From positions 1-64,000 of the forward strand of contig JAJPIA010000054.1 in NCBI GenBank assembly GCA_021324975.1: a stretch of 64,000 bases of DNA. The letters run 5' to 3'. Source of the stretch: Bacillota bacterium. GTDB taxonomy: Bacteria; Sysuimicrobiota; Sysuimicrobiia; Sysuimicrobiales; Segetimicrobiaceae. Made by a program: the position numbers and the translations under genes. The first letter of the stretch is position 1, and the number at the start of each line of letters is the position of its first letter. The notes below the pieces were generated by a model. It was not told where the DNA came from. It made no database searches and saw only the letters and a program-made list of their open reading frames with translations. Positions 60,912 through 64,000 of this stretch are shown piece by piece.

Positions 60912-61490
60912 ATGGTAGGATCGCACGCGGAGATGCACTTTGGGAGCCGTCTCGCGCCGGCAGACCCCGTTGATCTTCCGGGGTTTGTGCGAGAGGTACT
61001 CGATAATGAGACCGAGCGGTTCGGCGCGCCGCTCAACACCACGAGGGTCTTGGCCCATCATCCCTCCCTCCTGATGGCGTACAAGGCGTGGAGCAAGGCC
61101 ATGAGCGAGACGACGCTCATCCCGAACACCCTTAAGTATCTCGTTTATGTCCGGGTCGCCGGGCTCAACGGATGCCCGTTCTGAGTAGATATCAACACCG
61201 CCTCGGGTCAGGCGGCCGGCATATCAGACGAGAAGTTCGCGCACCTCGACGAGTACGCGACACATCCGCTGTTCACGTCGCTCGAGCGGCAGGTGCTCGC
61301 CTACGCCGACGGGATGACGATCTCCGGTCGGGACACCGACGACGAAGCCTTTGCCGCTCTTCGCAAACACTTCTCACCGCAGGCCCTCGTGGAGCTAACC
61401 GCGCACATTGCGTTTGAGAACTTCCGTAGCCGCTTCAACCACGCATTTCGGATCGAAGCGCAGGGCTTCTGTCGACTTCCGCGCCGATAA
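60912..61490 (+). CDS. AhpD/carboxymuconolactone-decarboxylase-like candidate selenoprotein (CPFU), copy B
   Basis: 192 residues if TGA at 61182-61184 (codon 91) is selenocysteine: YLVYVRVAGLNGCPF-TGA-VDINTASGQ. This is again the AhpD NGCxxC-x-D motif with Sec at the second Cys. The frame after TGA is conserved for another 100 codons: TSLERQVLAYADGMTISGRD, LVELTAHIAFENFRSRFNHA and IEAQGFC. GAGGAGG lies upstream of the ATG. It sits 125 nt after nrdB, on the same strand, suggesting a role in redox protection of the RNR system or general peroxide defence. A SECIS-like hairpin follows. Copy A differs in sequence, so a shared recent nonsense mutation is unlikely. Confidence 0.85.
61198..61215 (+). 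promoter_or_regulatory. Candidate bacterial SECIS hairpin, copy B
   Basis: CCGCCT (61198-61203) pairs with AGGCGG (61210-61215). The 6-nt loop CGGGTC contains GGGU, like the G-U apical loops of known bacterial SECIS elements. The stem begins 13 nt after the TGA; the loop lies 20-25 nt downstream, nearly the same geometry as copy A. Confidence 0.65.
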
Positions 61491-61659
61491 CGCCATGGAC
61501 TCGGGGAAGGACGCCTTGCCGTCATGGGGGTGGCCTCTCTATCGCTTCAGCCTAACGCCAGAAGCGGCCGGCGACGAATGCCAGCTCGAGCGCGATCAGA
61601 ATGTGCCCCGAGGCACGGGCCGTTGGTGCAGTTTGCCAGCGCCCGCCCCGGAACCGCGG

Positions 61660-61812
61660 CTACGCCACTGGGGCGCCGCCGCTGACGAGGATGAGATGAC
61701 CCGTGGACGCACGCTGACGAAACCCGAGGATCGCCTGATACTCAGGCGAGCCATGCCACTTTTTTGACGTGTTCGACGGTGGGGAACTCTTCAACGGAGT
61801 TGACGTCGCACT
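61660..61812 (-). pseudogene. DUF1330 family fragment with homopolymer frameshift
   Basis: VEEFPTVEHVKK is followed, in the next frame, by WHGSPEYQAILGFRQRASTG and HLILVSGGAPVA, ending TAG. This is the C-terminal half of a DUF1330 protein ('EFPS…W..SPEYQAI…R…S..ILVEG'). The frame break coincides with a run of six A, and the N-terminal half is missing after an upstream TAG. Confidence 0.55.
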
Positions 61813-61825
61813 AAGCAGGGTGAGT

Positions 61826-62425
61826 TTAACGCCGGATTAGCCGAAAGCCAAACTCTCGTCCAAGGTCGCCCCTCGAAGCGAGGCTGATCCATAGCCGTGC
61901 TTGCGCCTCCATCAGCCCGGCGTTGGAGAGCGGGCCCAAATCCCAAGGATCAAACCCAACGTCCCGAATGAGGCTTTCAACCGAACGTTTGGCCTCGTCG
62001 TGATCGCCGCAGTAGAACATCGCCAGGCGTCCTTCATCATAGATCGGATTGTCCATGTTGTTAGCGCCGGTGGTGTTAAATGCCTTGACCATCCTGGCCC
62101 GCGGGGCGCGGGCTTGAAGCGCCTCGGCACCGGAAGCGAAAGAGCCCTGTAAGACGGCAGCCGCTCGAGGCGGCGGATTGGTACAATCGACCACCGTCTT
62201 GTCCTGCAGGTCGAGCAGGGGCACGAGTTCGTACGCCGCCTGCCAGGGCAGCGCGATCACAACGATCTCGGCAAACCCGGCGGCCTCCTCCATCGCCCCG
62301 AACCGCGCGGTCTTCTCGCCCGACCGGCCGTTCCTCACGCCAAACATGATATCGTGGCTGCGACGCTGCCAAGCGCGACCAAGCGCGCCGCCGACGTTCC
62401 CGGCACCGAGGATTCCAATCTTCAT
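61826..62425 (-). CDS. NADP-dependent oxidoreductase, F420-reductase (NpdG)-like
   Basis: 199 residues. MKIGILGAGNVGGALGRAW is the Rossmann GxGxxG site. VVIALPWQAAYELVPLLDLQ, TVVDCTNPP, ARMVKAFNTTGANNMDNPIY and MFYCGDHDEAKRSVESLIRD match the NpdG-like family that reduces coenzyme F420 or quinones with NADPH. DLGPLSNAGLMEAQARLWI is the C-terminal block. The ATG has only a weak ribosome site. It is preceded by the HxlR regulator on the same strand. Confidence 0.82.
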   Translation of the reverse strand: MKIGILGAGNVGGALGRAWQRRSHDIMFGVRNGRSGEKTARFGAMEEAAGFAEIVVIALPWQAAYELVPLLDLQDKTVVDCTNPPPRAAAVLQGSFASGAEALQARAPRARMVKAFNTTGANNMDNPIYDEGRLAMFYCGDHDEAKRSVESLIRDVGFDPWDLGPLSNAGLMEAQARLWISLASRGDLGREFGFRLIRR

Positions 62426-62480
62426 ACGGTCCCCCTGTCTTTGCCGTCACGGTGAGGATCCCACAAGGCGCGGGAAGTTT

Positions 62481-62912
62481 CTAGGCACCGGGCGGTGCGA
62501 TGCTTACCTGGGGGGTACGTGTGGACCGTCCGCCGGGGCGCCCGGCAGCCAGGTCAAACCTCGCTCGTGCGGCGTCGCGCTCGGCGACGTGCGCCCGCGC
62601 CCAGTGGCATAGCTCCTGAACGGGCTTGATGACGCTGCGGCCCATGTCCGTCAGTTCGTACTCGACGCGCGACGGTGCCGTGGGATAGGCGGTGCGTGTG
62701 ATGAGTCCGTCGCGCTCCATGCCGCGGAGCGTCTGCGTCAGCACCTTCGCCGAAATGCCCTCGATGGCCTCTTGAAGCTCGTGCGTACGGAGGACGCCGT
62801 TACGAAGCAGGTGAAGGACCACAATGCGCCACTTATCCGCGAGTAACTCGATCGCATCGCGCGACTGTAGGGCCAGTGATCGGAGACCCGGACCTCGCGC
62901 CATCGTGGTCAT
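62481..62912 (-). CDS. HxlR-family transcriptional regulator
   Basis: 143 residues. IELLADKWRIVVLHLLRNGV, LRTHELQEAIEGISAKVLTQ and TLRGMERDGLITRTAYP are the HxlR winged-helix pattern (recognition helix in ISAKVLTQTLRGM). The wing and C-terminus (VEYELTDMGRSVIKPVQELC) follow. HxlR proteins respond to aldehydes or other electrophiles, usually controlling adjacent reductases. The NpdG-like gene 55 nt downstream is a candidate target. It lacks the usual N-terminal Cys, as the N-terminus starts MTTMARGPGL. Confidence 0.85.
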   Translation of the reverse strand: MTTMARGPGLRSLALQSRDAIELLADKWRIVVLHLLRNGVLRTHELQEAIEGISAKVLTQTLRGMERDGLITRTAYPTAPSRVEYELTDMGRSVIKPVQELCHWARAHVAERDAARARFDLAAGRPGGRSTRTPQVSIAPPGA

Positions 62913-63128
62913 CTTAGCGTACCGGAGCCGGCGTCGGCCAGATCTGCCCGGCGTCCACAGCATCCCCCAAGACTCCGCCGCCCCGACCGGGAGGCCTCGC
63001 CGCGCGTAACGTGTGCTTTGTGCGTCCGTCCGATGCACCTACCCCCGGGTAAGTATGGTACTCGCGACTGCCCTTGAGAGACACGCGGCGCGTCTGTTAG
63101 TCTCCTCCCACAGGCATCCCCCGCCGCG

Positions 63129-63305
63129 CATCAATCGCTGTTGCTCAAAACCCGGCTGTCAGACGGCCGGCTCCTCGTCGAGGGAAAAACCTGGACCGGC
63201 TTCGCCAACTCCGAAGAAAAATATGCGGCTGCGATCACCTCCGCGGCAATCGCGCGTGCGACCGTGGACCGAGCGATTCTGACTCGCCTGCCGGAGGTAC
63301 AATGA
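63129..63305 (+). pseudogene. DJ-1/PfpI family C-terminal remnant
   Basis: A frame without a start reads HQSLLLKTRLSDGRLLVEGK then TWTGFANSEEKYAAAITSAA and stop. The pattern '…LLLxxxLxDGrxLVxGKtxTGFxNxEE…' is typical of the C-terminal half of type-1 glutamine-amidotransferase-like DJ-1/PfpI proteins. The nucleophile-elbow half is missing. Confidence 0.55.
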
Positions 63306-63322
63306 CGGCATGCACGCTTGCT

Positions 63323-64000
63323 TTACAGAATGGGGGCGTCGTTGACTGTGTCATCCACGCGCGCAGCGAGAAGAGCACGCAGACGTTCGAGTTGACGCAG
63401 CAACAGCGCCTCGTCTCCCTGATACTCCAGCGTGAGGACGGCCGGACTGGTTTGCCGGAGCACGCTGACGAGCAGGGCGTATTGATCCTCCAACAGCTCT
63501 TCGTGGGCGTCGAAAATCATGCCGTTCCTCGGGCGGGTACCGCTGATGTGCACTTCCCGTACGCGCTCGAGCGGCAGGCGCCCAACGTACTGCTCGAACG
63601 AGAGCCCGAGCCGTTCGGCACTCACCTGGGCGTGTGCGATGTCGAGCAGGAGCGACGCGCCCGTTTCTTCGAGAGTCCGCGCGATGAAGTCCGGCGCACA
63701 GACGTATTCGTAGGCGCCGCCGGGACAATAGTTGAGGTTCTCGAGTAGCAGCGGGACGGGAAGGACCGCCGCGAGTGCTCGGATCGTCGCCGGAATGGTC
63801 CGCGCGACCTCCTCTCTCGGCAGCGTCGGCGACATTGTGTGCATGAACTCCTCGCCGTGCTTCACGTGGGCGGCGCTGAACCCCAGGTGAACGCTCAGCC
63901 AGGGTGCGCCGGTCCTGGTCAGCACGGCCTGTGTCCGGGCGACGGCGTCCTGTTGCTCCAGCGCTCGTGGATGCGCGAGCGACCAGTCGTACAGAGCATT
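63323..64000 (-). CDS. DUF692/MNIO-family metalloenzyme, 5' end missing
   Basis: 226 residues enter from the right edge. SVHLGFSAAHVKHGEEFMH, LLLENLNYCPGGAYEYVCAP, ASLLLDIAHAQVSAERLGLS and VREVHISGTRPRNGMIFDAH are the DUF692 TIM-barrel blocks with conserved His, Glu, Asp and His metal ligands. This superfamily (MbnB, TglH, BufB) contains multinuclear iron oxidative enzymes that modify cysteine-containing peptides. No precursor peptide is seen downstream; it would have to lie outside the window. Confidence 0.83.
   Translation of the reverse strand, partial: NALYDWSLAHPRALEQQDAVARTQAVLTRTGAPWLSVHLGFSAAHVKHGEEFMHTMSPTLPREEVARTIPATIRALAAVLPVPLLLENLNYCPGGAYEYVCAPDFIARTLEETGASLLLDIAHAQVSAERLGLSFEQYVGRLPLERVREVHISGTRPRNGMIFDAHEELLEDQYALLVSVLRQTSPAVLTLEYQGDEALLLRQLERLRALLAARVDDTVNDAPIL

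Noticed and set aside
1-64000. CRISPR arrays, insertion sequences, prophage and rRNA
   Set aside because: No regularly spaced repeats, transposase-like genes, phage structural genes or rRNA signatures were seen.

Overview
This is a GC-rich bacterial chromosome fragment of 64 kb. It looks like a Terrabacteria-type genome, possibly Chloroflexota or a neighbouring uncultured phylum. The pointers are the Gram-positive style SOS box (GAAC-N4-GTTC) in front of DNA polymerase IV, many GTG starts with GTGA or ATGA overlaps, several peptide and sugar ABC importers, and thiO-type thiazole synthesis. This placement is tentative. No CRISPR array, prophage, rRNA or insertion sequence was recognised. One tRNA (Glu, CTC) is present.

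Layout. 0-2.2 kb: nuclease-like fragment, hpt, SOS-controlled dinB. 2.2-7.7 kb: an MFS/Dpp permease operon facing a RraA-aldolase plus ThDP-decarboxylase pair. 7.9-11.1 kb: broken protease-like gene, M23 peptidase, a VapBC-type toxin-antitoxin pair and a frameshifted DinB-fold gene. 11.2-14.6 kb: dppABC importer. 14.7-15.5 kb: two small genes and tRNA-Glu. 15.6-23.2 kb: a sugar-acid module (CUT1 importer, two enolase-superfamily dehydratases and a divergent RraA protein). 23.2-34.6 kb: accessory metabolism (AMIN protein, LLM oxidoreductase, YceI, L-fuconate dehydratase, SYLF protein, a leaderless ArsR/MFS pair, amidohydrolase, epimerase-like protein) with several gene remnants. 34.7-37.9 kb: a 31-residue cysteine-rich ORF and thiE-thiO-thiS-thiG behind an intrinsic terminator. 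37.9-41 kb: a broken PAS/GAF/HD-GYP/GGDEF signalling gene. 41.2-45.5 kb: SelA-fold PLP enzyme, dipeptidase and creatininase among decaying importer and peptidase genes. 45.6-50.5 kb: succinate dehydrogenase and two-subunit fumarase. 50.7-57 kb: FUSC exporter, a candidate selenoprotein, reductase and efflux genes. 57-60.8 kb: class I ribonucleotide reductase under an adenosylcobalamin riboswitch. 60.9-64 kb: a second candidate selenoprotein, HxlR regulator, remnants and a DUF692 enzyme.

Main discoveries. (1) Two unlinked AhpD/carboxymuconolactone-decarboxylase-like genes each carry an in-frame TGA exactly where the second cysteine of the CxxC redox motif belongs (GCPF-TGA-x-D). Both read on in a conserved frame, and both have a GC stem-loop with its apex about 20 nt after the TGA. 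The simplest reading is two CxxU selenoproteins with bacterial SECIS elements. (2) A complete promoter - cobalamin riboswitch - terminator unit controls an RNR whose beta subunit has all-Glu/His metal ligands and Phe at the radical-tyrosine site, like class Ic (Mn/Fe) enzymes. (3) At least ten gene remnants mark this as a region of active gene loss, especially 43.9-45.5 kb.
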